A stretch of 61,573 bases of DNA, from positions 52,731-114,303 of the forward strand of contig MNCI01003411.1 in assembly GCA_015680685.1 (NCBI GenBank). The letters are read 5' to 3'. Positions 22,430 to 35,004 of this stretch are shown here, piece by piece. Every line of letters begins with the position of its first letter. The first letter of the stretch is position 1. This DNA comes from Gnetum montanum. Its lineage: Eukaryota > Streptophyta > Gnetopsida > Gnetales > Gnetaceae. Position numbers and translations under genes: made by a program. The notes under the pieces are model-generated. The model was not told where the DNA came from. It saw only the letters and a program-made list of their open reading frames with translations, and ran no database searches.

Positions 22430-24100
22430 GTGGGTACTTGGTCATTGATTATTCACGTAAATAGAAGTTTGTTAGAAAATTGATCAAAGATTAGACTTTC
22501 CTCCTATTTATTATCCCTTCTTAACTAAGAGAGATGATAAGAAATCACATTCTTAGTCCCATTCCAATCTATCATTGTGAGATTGAATTCCTATAAGATC
22601 AAAAGCCACCATATGATACGAGGCCTTATTTTTGGCTTATTCATTAGGAAGCGAATGGTACTATGGTCTATGTGCCCAAAGACTTTGTAGCCAAGCACAT
22701 AGTGCTTAAACTTTTGAAGAGCATACACCACTACCATCAGTTCTTTCTCAGTTGTGATGTAATTCAACTATGCACCCATAATGCTTTGGCTCATGCAGTG
22801 GATGTACTATGGATGTTTCTTATCGTCCAACTATGTAACCAAAACTTCCAAGGGATAATTAGATTTATCCATCATTATATGGAATGGTCTAGACTAGTCT
22901 GGTGCTCATAGAATTGGAGTCTCTACAAGCTTCTCCTTTACCTACTAAAATGCATGTTCACACTCCTTGGTCCAGATGAATGGAACATCTTTCTTTATAA
23001 GCTCAACCAATGACTTTTTAATCCTAGAGAAATTCTCTATAAACTATTGGTAGTAGCCAGTGTGTCCAAGGAATGATTAGATGTCTTTGATTATCTCTAG
23101 TTTATGTGTGATTCCTTATATGACCCTTATCTTTTTTGGATCTACCTCAATCCATGCCTAAGTAATTTTGTTCCTCAAAACTATGCCTTCTTAGACCACT
23201 AAATGGCTCTTCTACTAATTGAGCCTTAAGTTTGTTTCAATACATATTTTCAATACTTGCTCAAGGTGGTCCAAGGATTGCTCAAATGTAGATCTATAGG
23301 TAGAGAATTCATCCATAAAGACTTCTACCCGCTGCCAATCTACTATTGAATAATACTAAGGACTAGGCATTGAAATGTTCTAGGGGCACTACATAGACCA
23401 AATGACATCTTACAATATGCAAAAGTCCCCCAGGGACTCATAAAATGTTGTCTTGGCCTAATAATCTATCACTATCTAGATCTAGTTATAGCCACTATAA
23501 TAATCCAAGAAGCTATGATTGTAATGCTAAGAGATAGTGTCCAACACTTGGTCCACAAATGGTAATGGGAAATAAATGTTACCATATGCAAAAGCCTAAA
23601 GTTGATGTAGCCCTACCACTTATTACTTTTATTTGGCACAATTATGAGTGGGCTAACCCACTCACTATCCATGATGGGATAAATGAACCCCACCTTGAGG
23701 ATTTGTTCTATTTCCTCCTTGATAATTTGCTTCAATTTGGGGCTCATCCACCATTGCAGCTACCATCTTAGCTTCATGACTAGGTCAGTGTGGATACAAT
23801 GCTGGCATATCCTTGGATCAATTCCTATTAGTTTGGAATATGATCAAGAAAAAAGGTGTTGGCCACTTGTTGACCACCATCAATAGCTTATCTTTTTGTT
23901 CAAGATCAACATTTGCATTAATTATGGCTAGTTTGCCATTGTTTAAAAATGCATATTCCATGACGACTGGTAGATTTTTTAACTTTAGGAGCTCTTTCTT
24001 GAAATTATTAAGGATTACTAACTCTCCCCAATAGGTATCATCATCTTCATCATCGGAGTTGGTGATGAACTTACTAAAGTTCATCCATGCCTTTGACATA
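22430..24100 (-). pseudogene. Reverse transcriptase and RNase H of element M (broken)
   Basis: On the minus strand the block before RT (complement of 23818-24099) has DDEDDDTYWGELVILNNF and AFLNNGKLAIINAN, matching P at 33290-33440. RT follows with a PLIIVP-type box and GTFAYCKMSFGLCSAP (complement of about 23380-23440). The catalytic box reads FMDEFS (complement of about 23305-23325), where P has FVDDFS. The second catalytic Asp is therefore Glu here, in addition to many stops and shifts. RNase H-like sequence runs to about 22600. Not functional. Confidence 0.75.
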
Positions 24101-24790
24101 GGTGCATGTTAGGTTCTTAGTAGGTTCCATGCATAGTGTGCTACTGTTAGAGTTAGTTGTGAGCCACTCAATGTCCTCCTATTTTAAGGTTGCTATGTAC
24201 ACGCATCTTTGAATATTTATTTCATGTGCATACTAATTACATGCTTTAATAAATGTACTATTGATGGACCAAATCTTTTAGACATAATTACACCTATTAT
24301 CACTATACACAATGCATGGAACATGCTTCTTCTCTAAACATTCAAATTTATTCTTCTTAGAGATCTCCAAAGAGAGGTTCCTTATCCAAATTCATGCATA
24401 AATTGTGCTTAACCAAGCCCTTCCCATAATTATGGAAAAGTTGCCTTTGTAGTTTTATCCCTTGATCACTAGAAAATTAGTAGGGTATGCCCACTGACAA
24501 ACTGTGGTCATAATGTCCTCCACCAATTCTAAAGGAATAATGATTGATTGTTTGCCAATTGTAAATAGATGTTGCTCTTCTTAAGAGGTGGTAGGTTCTA
24601 GGCCTTATACATGTCATGGGAGATAAAATTAATACTAGAACTAGAATCAAGAAAATCCTTTCATGTCTCATATTTACTAATTTATAAGTAAATGAGAGCA
24701 CTTCCTGAGTTAGATCATTTTGTGGGAAGGTTACTAGCCTTGATCTAATTAGAAATAGCATGAGTTAACATCATAATGCAAATTTGAGGT
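24100..24790 (-). pseudogene. Protease of element M (broken)
   Basis: In a shifted frame inside the complement of 24477-24761 the sequence reads LLDSSSSINFIS, the position of the L-D-S-G active site. It continues with NLPPLKKSNIYLQLANNQ, matching S and P. The conserved GRAWL-type region lies near 24410-24440. Frameshifts break it into at least two frames. Confidence 0.65.
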
Positions 24791-27216
24791 GGCATTTTTT
24801 TTGAAGGGTACTTGAATGTATTTGATGTAGAGGATGAGGGTGTTAGAGATATCGGGTGACTAGCTACATTAGGTTGTTAGGGTTTGGGAGGACTATTGGA
24901 TTAGAAAAAGGATTGTTTCCTAGATTGATTATCTAAACCACATGGCTGGAAGGCTGATTGTGAATGTACAACCCTCATATCATTTCATTGCTATGGTTGT
25001 GGGGAATTTTGCACTACATGGATGGAGCTAGAGGTAACTAGGTTGAGGGTAGAGGGATGTGTGTAGATGGATGCAGAGGGTGGTATGGATATGTGTGCTC
25101 TTCTCAAGTAGATGATGAATGAGTTTCATGGTACTCTAGAGGGTAATAGTCATGCTATAATGAAGCATGGCTGCTAGAACTTCATGGAGAGATGGGTTGT
25201 TGAACATAGTACTTGTATCGATCTAATTGTATATAAGGGTACTACTGTTTTGGTAGTGGCATTCACCATGACTGTGGTTGGTTCCATTGTTGACATTATT
25301 TATATGGTTGTGGTGGAACTCCACTTGGAGAGTAAGCTTGTTGTTGATAGTGGAACTACCTTGGATTACCTTGAGAATAAGGTGATTTTCTACACACTTT
25401 CCTTTATGCTAATCAAGGGTTCAATGCATACACCCCAACCACTTATAAGTGTCAAACCATAGGGCAACATTCCTTAGGATGTTCATTCTAACAAATGCCA
25501 TAGCCAACAACATCATCATCAAAGTCTATTTCACAACTTCTTCTACTACAATAGCTTTTCCCTTACCTCTCTTATAGGTACATTTAGCTTCTTTATACCT
25601 CTTTTGATCATAGTTATTATTTTTCTCTTTGTATTCTTTAGCAATCTTCATAGTAGTTTGGAATTTTTCATCCAAAGAGTCCCATAACTTATGAACCTTT
25701 GCCAAAATATTAGAAATAGATTTTTGGTTGGGTAAGATTTTTCTATTCATCACCTTGTTGAGTGGTGACTCCTCATCATCACAAAATCAAACCTCCTTCT
25801 TCCTTATGGAAGGGTTCCTATTAGATTCTTCTACACTTTTCATTTTTCACAATTGACCTTCTTTGGCTACTTTCTCTATCAACCTTTGTATCTAATGAGC
25901 TCTTAGTTCAAATATTTTCCCTTGGACATAAACCCTAAGAGTTCTTCTAGTTTCTACTTTGAGCCCATCTATGATGTGGTGGAGTTGCTCCCTATGAGAT
26001 CAACCATAACCAGGGCATTGATGTAAAAGAGAATAATATCTATCCATGGCAACATCCAAGGGCTCATATGTTCCTTGTTTTTAGCCTTGGATTTTCCTTC
26101 TCATGTTCAATACTATTGAGTACATCTAATATTTATCATTAAATGGTTCCAACATAGTACTCCATCTACAAATGGACTCCAGCTCCAAGGACTAGTACTA
26201 ACCTTCAGCTTCCTTGATGAGTGTCTTGGGGAAAAGCTTTAATTTCTATCAATTAGTTTCAATATTTTGTAAGGCATAGGCATTGTGAAAGGCTTATAGA
26301 TGGTTTTGTGGATTAGAGTTATATTTCCCCTTAAATCTTGGAATATTGTTCATGTCTAAGTGCTTGATCCAACTATCTTTCACATGCCTTGTTGGAATCT
26401 TGATTACCCTTGCAATGTTAAGCATACTTTGAGTCACTAGCAAAGGCTCATCATCATCATTATTTCATTGTCACCAATGATGTTCTCTATTATCCCTTTG
26501 TTCATTGTGGTTTTATTAGTCACCTCCATCATGGTTATTCCTTCTGCAACATCTTTTAGAACCAAAAGAAGAGAAATAAGAGGATGCAGATGAAGAGGAT
26601 GAAGAGGGAAGATGACTACCACCACCATGATATCAGCCAATTCTCCTTCAATTATCATGGCCATGTTCATTATTTTTCTTATCATCTTAATGATTTTTTG
26701 ATCCTTTTCCTACTACCATATTTTCTTAAACCCAGATTGTTGATTTTAGATTGTAGATTCAGGGTCAACCCCTCATCATTAGTAACAAAGGATGGAGAAT
26801 TTTCATGTTGAGAGCCCTTAGAGGGAGTATCCTAGTTGTCATTTTGATTTAGCAGGAATAAGGAATTGATGAACCATTTCCCCTTCACATCCTCATGATT
26901 CTTCTCCTAGTGTTGATCATGCCTACATTGTGTTTCAGTGGGATGGTAGTCTTGGTAGTTGTAGTCATGCACAACATACTCTTCTTGAAGATCATGGATG
27001 CCTAGCTTCTTAAGAGTTTGAAGTAGCATCATAGGCATAGATCAATCAGGAGGCATTATAATTTTGCCTTCCATATCACACCATTACAGTTGCTAATCTT
27101 GATGTAGGATGAAGGTGAAATTAGGCACATACTCATCTAGATGAGTATGTATTACTTTGTAGTCTTGTGGAATTAGCAGTTTCATATCATTTCACCTATG
27201 AGAAGAGGAAGACATT
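24790..27216 (-). pseudogene. gag of element M (broken)
   Basis: The start ATG (complement of 27214-27216) is the same as in P and S and is followed by a Ser-rich start. A YTHLDEY-like segment follows (complement of about 27110-27160). The capsid core lies at the complement of about 26140-26420. The C-terminal part (complement of 25526-25753) reads LDEKFQTTMKIAKEYKEK and KCTYKRGKGKAIVVEEVVK, a basic region that matches P at 31690-31860. A Pro-rich tail lies left of it. Stops and shifts separate the parts. Confidence 0.7.
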
Positions 27217-27345
27217 TTGCAAACAAATAAAATATTAGTGTGCTTTTGTGATTATATAATTGAGAATGATGTTGATCTTGGGGTTTTTCCAACAATATTA
27301 ATGATATTCACTAAACCTAAATAGTGCATGTTTCAAGAAAAGAAA

Positions 27346-27364
27346 GTCCTTAGCAATGGTGCTA
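27346..27364 (-). promoter_or_regulatory. Primer binding site of element M
   Basis: On the minus strand TAGCACCATTGCTAAGGAC lies next to the 5' LTR end. It is a decayed form (C to T, G to A) of the tRNA-Asp-type site seen intact in S. Confidence 0.7.
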
Positions 27365-27365
27365 A

Positions 27366-28149
27366 TGATGAGTGGTGAAGAGGTACCCCTATGCCTAACC
27401 ATACGAATCATGAAGTGTTCATGCATGATTTGATTGAATTCTGTGGACTCTCTAGTTTTTGGTATACTAGTATTCTAGGAAATGAACCTTTCCCTAATGG
27501 TTATTCATTGTCTTCCCGATTACACTTGTGAAGTACAAAGGTATGGTTAAGTATAAGTGAGGCATATGAATTTTGTCATTTTATGTTTTATGGTTTTGGT
27601 ACTTAAAGAAAGAGATGAAGTAGATTGAGAACTAATCTAATTGAACTATTTAACTAATCTCTAATTAGTCCTAACATAAGCATCTAGTCGCACTTTCCAT
27701 ACATTTCTTGAACCCACGTATTTACTACTAGATTACCAAGCACTACACTACTGGGTGCACCATGCAATAACATCGCTGAGATTACCAAGCGAATATATGT
27801 TACACTTGAAGTGATTGTACTTAGGTGTTTAATCTATTAATCTTATCTCATTTAATTACTTAATTAGCTTAATTACTAGAAAACATTAAATAAATAACTA
27901 AAAACATGCATTAATAAAACATTTAAACCATCTATAATGCTACAAGGTTTATCAAGAAGCTTATCTTTATTTCCATACACACTATTGTGCTTAGGTATAG
28001 CATTACTCAAATAAAGATATGTACACTAAATAACTTCTACTTTGGGTAGTCAGGAAAATAACAATAAGAGTTCGGCTACTACTATGACTTCTATGCTCAT
28101 AAACATGACTGGGAGCTCGTATTTATAGTTTTTTCTCTAGGGATACATT
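27366..28149 (-). repeat. 5' LTR of element M (most of it; the rest is in the inverted contig)
   Basis: It matches the 3' LTR of M and the P LTR in reverse orientation. The TATA box on the minus strand is at 28120-28127. The sequence stops at the N at 28150. Its missing outer 133 bp are present, inverted, at 28291-28423, giving about 917 bp in total. Confidence 0.88.
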
Positions 28150-28150
28150 N

Positions 28151-28646
28151 GTTTTGAGAAATTCCTAGTTAAATAACATAAACTTAAGTTATTATCTATT
28201 GTTACACAATTAAAATATAGCAATGAAATTAAGAAATAAAAATATATGATTCTATTACTAGAACTGAAAAGTAAAATCATTTATTGCTAGTGATGACCAT
28301 CAATGTGTCACATTGATGGGCCCCCATTGACACAGCCTCCTTAACATGGCCCCATTTACATGGTGTTGCCTTATTAATGGGGCAATGTTAACATAGTGTT
28401 TGCGACATCTACGAGGCCCTATTAATGTATCCCTAGAGAAAAAACTATAAATACGAGCTCCCAGTCATGTTTATGAGCATAGAAGTCATAGTAGTAGCCG
28501 AACTCTTATTGTTATTTTCCTGACTACCCAAAGTAGAAGTTATTTAGTGTACATATCTTTATTTGAGTAATGCTATACCTAAGCACAATAGTGTGTATGG
28601 AAATAAAGATAAGCTTCTTGATAAACCTTGTAGCATTATAGATGGT
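28151..28646. other. Contig placed in inverted orientation between two N characters
   Basis: Bases 28424-28646 are an exact reverse complement of 27927-28149 (223 bp, no gap), and both copies end at an N. Flipped, this contig overlaps the left contig by 223 bp and extends the M 5' LTR to its TG/CA end. It then gives the target duplication CTAGC, identical to the left one. The rest (28151-28285) is flank of M. The apparent hairpin is therefore an assembly error, not biology. Confidence 0.93.
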
Positions 28647-28647
28647 N

Positions 28648-29041
28648 GAAAAAGGAATTAGAAGTAAAACAGATAGACTTAGAACAAATCTATACATAAA
28701 AAATGACTTACAGTAATATCATATATGAGAATGATGGTAGTTTAGTATCTTTGTAGTTGGATTATTATACACATGCTACCACCCACCTAGTAGATACTAA
28801 TGCATTATAGGAAAGATCCATCAGTCATCACTATTATGAAGGATAAATACTATTATGTTGTTGTGGATGTAATCCAAAAGTGAATATAGTGAACCTAGGA
28901 GCTAGTATTAGTATCATCACCTATGAAGGATATGAGAAATTAGGAAAACTGACCCTTACTCTATACCATAATAAATTAATCATGATAGGAAAATCCATTG
29001 TAAAGCCATGAGGCCTCCTAGAAGATATAGTTATTGATGTC
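28648..29041 (+). pseudogene. Protease fragment of an older gypsy element, cut by element P
   Basis: From about 28860 the frame reads NLGASISIITYEGYEKLG (retropepsin region with D-L-G-A-S changed to N-L-G-A-S), then a stop and GLLEDIVIDV. This wording differs from the L-D-S-G type of S, M and P, so it is another gypsy lineage. It stops exactly where the P LTR begins (29042). ATGTC (29037-29041) should be the left target duplication of P. The rest of this element should lie past the right end of the window. Confidence 0.75.
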
Positions 29042-29986
29042 TGATGAGCATCAAAGTGTCACATTGATAAGCCCTTGTTGAAGTAGCCTCGTCAACGGGC
29101 CCCTATCAATAGGGTTCTATTTACCTAGTGTTGTCCCATGTGTTGACGTACCATTTGCTACATCTATAGGGCTACATAAATGTAACCCTAGAGAAAAAAC
29201 TATAAATACAAACTCCTAGCCATGTTTATGAACATTTAAGTCATAGTAGCAGCCGAACTCTTGTAATTTTTACATTTGAAAGCTAGAATATTTTCCTGAG
29301 TGCCCATAGTAGGAGTCATTGAATGTACGAATCTTTATTCGAGCACTATTGTACTTAAGCATGAAAGTGTGTGTGGAAATAAAGATAAGCTTCTTGATAA
29401 ACCTTGCAACATTCTAGATAGTTTAAATGTTTCATTTTTGGATTTAATGGTTTTAGTTATTTGTTCAATGTTCATTAGTAATTAAGCTAATTAAGTGATT
29501 AAGTAAGATAATATAAATATATTAAATACATATGTATGACCACTTCAAGCATAAACACATATTTTCTTGGTAATCCTAGCAGTGTTATTGCTTGGTGCAC
29601 CTAATAGCATAGAACTTGGTAACCAGTAATGGATATGTGGGTTCAGGATGTGTATGGAGAGTGAGGCTAGATGCTTATGTTAGAACTAGTTAGAGATTAG
29701 TTAAATAGTTAAATTAAATTAGTTATCAATTTATGTTCTCTCTTGATTTCAGTATCAAAATCATAAAACATAAAATGACAAAAATCATATGTCTCGATTA
29801 CACTTAACCATACCTTTGTATTCCACAAGTGTAATTAGGAAGACAACGAATGATCATTAAGGCAAGGTTTACTTCCTAGAAGACTAGTGTACTTGAAACT
29901 AGAGAGTCCATGAAATTCAACTATTTCACATGTGAGTGCTTCATGATTCATATGGTTGGACATAGGGGTACGTTCATTTTTCATCA
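29042..29986 (+). repeat. 5' LTR of element P (945 bp)
   Basis: It starts TGATGAGCATCA and ends TTTTTCATCA. U3 contains GGGCCC-centred inverted repeats (e.g. near 29088-29110). The TATA box is at 29201-29208, in the context AAACTATAAATACAAACTCC. It matches both M LTRs. Confidence 0.9.
29201..29208 (+). promoter_or_regulatory. TATA box of element P LTR
   Basis: TATAAATA lies 159 bp into the LTR, with the same position and context as in the M LTRs. Confidence 0.65.
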
Positions 29987-29987
29987 T

Positions 29988-30005
29988 TAGCATCATTACT
30001 GAGGA
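29988..30005 (+). promoter_or_regulatory. Primer binding site of element P (decayed)
   Basis: TAGCATCATTACTGAGGA follows the LTR by one base. It differs from the S site only by C-to-T and G-to-A changes. Confidence 0.65.
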
Positions 30006-30138
30006 CTTTCTTTTATTGAAACATGTGTTATCTAAGTTTATTAAATATTATTAACATCATTAGATGAACCATAAGATCAACATCATTCCCAAATAATATA
30101 ACTACAAAAGAACACTGATATTTTATTTATTTTGCAAA

Positions 30139-32450
30139 ATGTCTTCTTCTTCTCATAGGTGAAATGATACAAAACCACTAGTCCCATAAGAGTGCAAAGT
30201 AATATATACTCATCCAGATGAGTATGTGCATGACTTCATCTTCATCCTACATAAATATGAGCAACTACAATCATGTGATATGGAAGGTAACATTGTAATG
30301 CCTCTTAATTGATCTATGCTTGTGATGCTACTTCAAACTCTAAGGAAGCTAGGCATCCATGATCTTCAAGAAGAGTAACTTGTGCATGACTATAACTAAT
30401 AGGATTACCATCCCAGTAAAACATAATGTAGGTGAGATCGACACCAAGAGAAGCATCATGAGGATGTGAAGGGAAAATGGTTCATTAATCCCTTGTTCTT
30501 ACTAAACCAAGATGACAATGAGGATCCTCTCTTTGAGGGCTCTCGTCTTGAAAATTATCCACCCCTTGTTACTGGTGATGGGGATGTAGCCCTAAATTTA
30601 TGGGCATAGTTAATAATCTAGTTTTAGAGAAATATGGTAGTCAAGGCAAGAGCTTGGAAAAGTGTCACGCCGATAAGAAAAATGATGAACAAGGTAGTAA
30701 CAACTAAAGGAGAATTGGTAGACACCATGTTGGTGGTAGTCCTCCTCCTTCTTCACCCTCTTCATTTGAATTTCTTTCTTCTTTTTCTTTTGGTTCTAAA
30801 AGATGTTGCAAAATAAACAACCATGATGGAGGTGAGCATTAGGGTAATAATACTAATTTCCATGCCCACAATAATCAAAGGAGTAACAAAGGACATTAGC
30901 AAAGACAATGAGATACTAATGATGATGAGCCTTTGTTGGAAACTTGAAGTATGCTTAACATTGCAAAGGTAGTCAAGATTCCAACTAGGCATGTGGAAGA
31001 TAGTTAGATCAAGCACTTAAACATGAATAATATTTCTAGATTTGAGTGGGGATATAACTCTACTATGCAAAACTATTTACAAGCCTTTCACGATGCCTAC
31101 ACCTTAGAAAACATTGAAAATGATTGGTAGAAACTAAAGCTATTCCCCATGATACTCATTAAGGAAGTAGAAACCTTGTATTAGTCCTTGGAGCTGAAAT
31201 CAATTCATAGATGGAGTACCATGTTGGAACTATTTAATGAAAAATACCAAACATACTCAAGAGTGTTCAACCTGAGCAGGCAAATCCAAGGCTAGAAATA
31301 GGGAACACATGAGCCCTTGGATGCTACCATGTGAAGATACTATTCTCTCTTACATTGATATCTTGACCATAATTATTCTCAGAGGGAATAACTCCACCAC
31401 ATCATAGATGGGCTCAGAGTAGAAGCTAGAAGAACTTTTGGGGTTTATGCCCAAGGGAGATTATCTAAACTAAGAGCTCATTAGATACAAATATTAATAG
31501 AGTTGGTTGTAAGAGGAGAAGGTGAGTTGTGAAAAAGATAAACTCTAGAAGAATATAATAGGAACCCTTCCATTAAGAAAAATGAGGTTCAATTTTTTGA
31601 TGAAGAGGAGTCACCACACGATGAAGTGGTGAATAGGAAAACCTTACCCATCCAAAAATTTGCTTCTAATATTTTGGAAAAGGTTGATAAATTATGGAAC
31701 ATTTTGGATGAAAAATTCAAAATTGCTATGAAGATTGCTAAATAATCCAAAGAGAAAAAAAGTGATCATAATCATAGGAGGTGGAAAGAAGCTGAATGTA
31801 CCTACTAGAGATGTAAGGGCAAAGCTGTTGTAGTAGAAAAAGTTATGAAGAAAAACTTTGATGATCACATTGGTTGTGACATTTGTCAATATAAAAATCC
31901 TAACGGATGTTGCTCTATGGTGTCACACTCACAAGAGTCTAGGGTGTATGCATTGAATCCTTGATAGGCATAGAGGTAAGCATCCATATGATTACCTTAT
32001 CCTTAAGGAAATCCAAGGCAATTCCACTAGCAACAACAAGCTCACTATCTAAGTGAAGCTTCACCACAACCATATGAATAATATCAATAATGGCACCAAG
32101 CATAGTTGTGGGGAATGCCATCATCAAGATTGTAGTACCCTTATAGGAAACCAGATCCATATGGATACTATGTTCACCAACCTATTTTTCCACAAAGTTC
32201 TGCTAGACATGCCTCATTCTAACATCATTATTATCCTCCAGAGTATCATTGAACTGATTCACCATCTACTTGAGGGAAGCACCCATATCCATACCATCCT
32301 TTGCATTTGTTTTCATACATCCCTCCACCCTCAACCTAGTTACCTCTTGTTCCTTCTATGTAGGGAAAAATTCCTCCACAACCATAGCAACAAAATGCTA
32401 CGAGGGCTGTACATTCACAATCATCCTTCTAGCCAAGTGGTTTAAATAAT
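30139..32450 (+). pseudogene. gag of element P (broken)
   Basis: ATG 30139 is followed by MSSSSHR and then YTHPDEYVHDF. The capsid core is at about 30950-31330, with HLNMNNISRF, LQAFHDAYTLENIEND and TMLELFNEKYQTYSR after reading TAG as a decayed Gln codon. The basic C-terminal segment follows (AMKIAK, KCKGKAVVVEK near 31720-31850). A zinc-finger-like C-DICQYKNPNGCC lies near 31875-31915. The tail is Pro-rich. It is collinear with S and M. There are about twenty in-frame stops, most of them TAG. Confidence 0.75.
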
Positions 32451-32559
32451 CATACTAGGAAATGAAATTTGTTTTGACGCAAAAGTCCTCCTATATCTCC
32501 AAAATCCTCATCCTCTACATCAAACACATTTGAGTACCCTTCAAACTAAACACTACCTT

Positions 32560-33130
32560 AGATTTTCACTGTGATGTTAAATCATGTTGTTTCCAATTGG
32601 ATAAGGTTGCCAATCTTCCCATGAAAAGATTTGACCTAAGAAGTCCTCTTATTTACTTACAAATTACTAGACATGAGCCATGCAAGGATCTTCTTGATTC
32701 TATTTTTGATGTCAATCTCATCTCCTATCACATGTATAAGGCCTAGAACCTACCAACTCTTAAGAAGAGCAACATCTGTTTGGAATTAGCAGATTAGTTA
32801 ATCACTGTCCCTTTGGAATTAGTGGAGGACATTGTGACCATAGTTTGTGGGTGGTCATATCTTGCAGATCTTTTAGTGATCAAGGTAGAGAATTAAAAAG
32901 GTGACTTTTCCATCATTATGGGAAGGGCTTGGTTAAGCATAGTTAATGCATTAATGGGCATAAGGAACCTCTCCTTAGAACTCTCTAAGGAGAAAAAATT
33001 TGAACAATTAAAGAAGAATCATGTTCCATGTATCAATACAGTGATGATAGGTGCAATTACATATAGAAAATATAGTCCATTAAAAGTACATTCATTAAAG
33101 CATGCAATCAATGTGCACATGAAATAGATA
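32560..33130 (+). pseudogene. Protease of element P (broken)
   Basis: PLIYLQITRHEPCKDLLDS (about 32650-32700) contains the decayed active site (L-L-D-S, Gly lost). LKKSNICLELAD, ELVEDIVTIVCGWSY and IIMGRAWLSIVNA (about 32915-32950) follow. The same order occurs in S and M. It ends at TAG 33125-33127. Confidence 0.7.
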
Positions 33131-33239
33131 TCCAAAGATGCCTGTACATAGTAGCCACAAAATAGGAGGGCACCAAATGGCTGATAACTAACTTTGATAG
33201 TAGCACACTATCCATGGAACCTATCAAGAGCCTGACATG

Positions 33240-34990
33240 TGCTTATGTTGAAGGCATGGATGAACTAGAGTAAGTTCATCACCAACTCTCTGATGATGAA
33301 GATGATGATACCTATTGGGAAGAGTTGGTAATTCTTGATAATTTCAAGAAAGATCCCCTAAAGTTAAAAATTTTACTGGTGAGCATGGAGTATGCATTTT
33401 TAAATAATGGCAAGCTAGTTATAATCAATGCAAATCTTGCTCCTAAACAAAAACACAAGCTATTAAATGTGGTCAACAAGTGGCCAACAACCTTTACTTG
33501 ATCATTTCCTAAATTGACTAGAATTTATTCAAGGATATGCCAGCATTGTATCTACATTGACCTAGCCATGAAGCTAAGAGGGCAACTATAGAGACAGTTG
33601 AATCCCAAGTTGAATTATATCATCAAGGAGTAAATAGAACAACTCAACAAGGTATGGTTCATCTATCCCATCACGGATAGTGAGTGGGTTAGACCACTTG
33701 TAATTGTGCCAAAGAAAGATAGCAAATGATGGATTTGCATTGAATTTAGGCTATTGAATATGGAAACATCTAAAGATCATTTTCCATTACCATCTATGGA
33801 CCATGTGTTAGACATTATCTCCAAGCGTTGCTATTATAGCTTCTTGGATGGTTAGAGTCACTATAACTAGATCTAGATCGCACCAAAAGACTAGGCCAAG
33901 ACAACATTCATGAGTTCCTAAGGGACTTTTGCATATTGTAAGATGCTATTTGGTTTGTGCAATTCCCTTGTAGCATTTCAATGCTTGGCCCCTAGTATTT
34001 TTCAATAGTGGATTAGTAGCACGGTAGAAGTCTTTGTGGATGACTTTTCTATCTATGGGGCTACATTTGAGAAAGCCCTAGATTTCCTTGAGTAGGTATT
34101 AAATATATGTGTTGAAATAAACCTTAAGTTGAATTAGAAGAAAATCCATGTAATGGTCTAGAAAGGCATAGTACTAGGGCATAGTATTACTCAATCAAGG
34201 ATTGAGATAGACTTGAAAAAGATAAGTGTCATCCAGGGAATTACATGTCAACCAGATGTTATTAAAGATGTCCAGTCATTCCTTGAACACATTGGCTACT
34301 ATCGGTGTTTCATAAAGAATTTCTCTAGGATTGCAAAGTCATTGGTCAAGCTTACAAAGAAAGATGCTCCATTTTTCTAAACCAAGGACTAAAAACATGC
34401 ATTCCAACTACTAAAGAAGAAACTCATAGAAACTCCAATTCTACAGGCACTAGACTAGCCTAGGCCATTTTATATAATGAAAAATGCATTGAATTATGCC
34501 TTGAGAGTAATGCTTGCATAGTTATATGATAAGAAACATCCATATTACATTTATTGCACAAGTTGAAGCATTGTGGGTGCATAGTTAAATTACATCACAA
34601 CAGAGAAAGAGTTGATGGCAGTGGTGTATGCTCTTGAAACATTCAAGTACTATATGCTTGGCTACAAAGTATTTCTGTACATAGATCACAGTGCCATCTA
34701 CTTCTTAATGAACAAGGCCATGGTGAGCACCTGTATCATATGATGGCTTGTGATCTTGTAAGAATTAGATCTCAAAATGGAGATTGAAAAGGAGCTAAGA
34801 ATGTGATCGTTGACCACCTCTCTTAGTTAAGATGGGATAAAAAAGAGGAGGAGAGCCCTTTCTTTGATCAATTTTTAGATGAAATCCTCTTTATAGGAGC
34901 AAGAAATGACCAAGTGCCCCTAAACCAAAATGGTATGATGGCATCATCACTTACCTTATTACTTAGGAGATGCCACAAGATCTAGACTTT
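33240..34990 (+). pseudogene. Reverse transcriptase and RNase H of element P (broken)
   Basis: An acidic linker (DDEDDDTYWEELVILDNF, about 33300) leads into RT: WFIYPITDSEWVRPLVIVPKK (33650-33715), DHFPLPSMDHVLD, GTFAYCKMLFGLCNS (about 33925-33965), then the intact catalytic box FVDDFSIYG (Asp codons 34039-34044). GIVLGHSITQSRIEID and GYYRCFIKNFSRIAKSL follow. RNase H has YITTEKELMAVVYALETFKYY (about 34590-34650) and FLYIDHSAIYF. The wording is Athila-like. Stops are almost all TAG. The domain ends where Q is inserted. Confidence 0.85.
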
Positions 34991-35004
34991 AGAAAGAAAC
35001 AACA

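Larger units (their letters stand above)
14903..28149 (-). mobile_element. Element M: full-length Athila-like LTR retrotransposon on the minus strand
   Basis: Reading the minus strand from right to left: 5' LTR (27366-28149 plus 133 bp misplaced at 28291-28423), PBS, gag, protease, RT/RNase H, integrase, T-rich spacer, extra ORF, PPT, 3' LTR (14903-15873). The left target duplication is CTAGC (14898-14902). The right copy is found as GCTAG at 28286-28290, inside the contig that is inverted in this assembly. Corrected length is about 13.4 kb. The RT wording and the tRNA-Asp-like PBS place it near the Athila lineage, as does an ORF between integrase and 3' LTR. All coding domains are broken. 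Confidence 0.88.

Noticed and set aside
27927-28646. Large perfect inverted repeat, like a hairpin or foldback transposon
   Set aside because: Both arms end at N characters, and flipping the middle contig restores the LTR and target duplication of M. It is an assembly error.
33590-34830. TAG at Gln sites as a reassigned genetic code
   Set aside because: The same frames also contain TAA and TGA stops, frameshifts and lost active sites. Methylation-driven decay explains it better.
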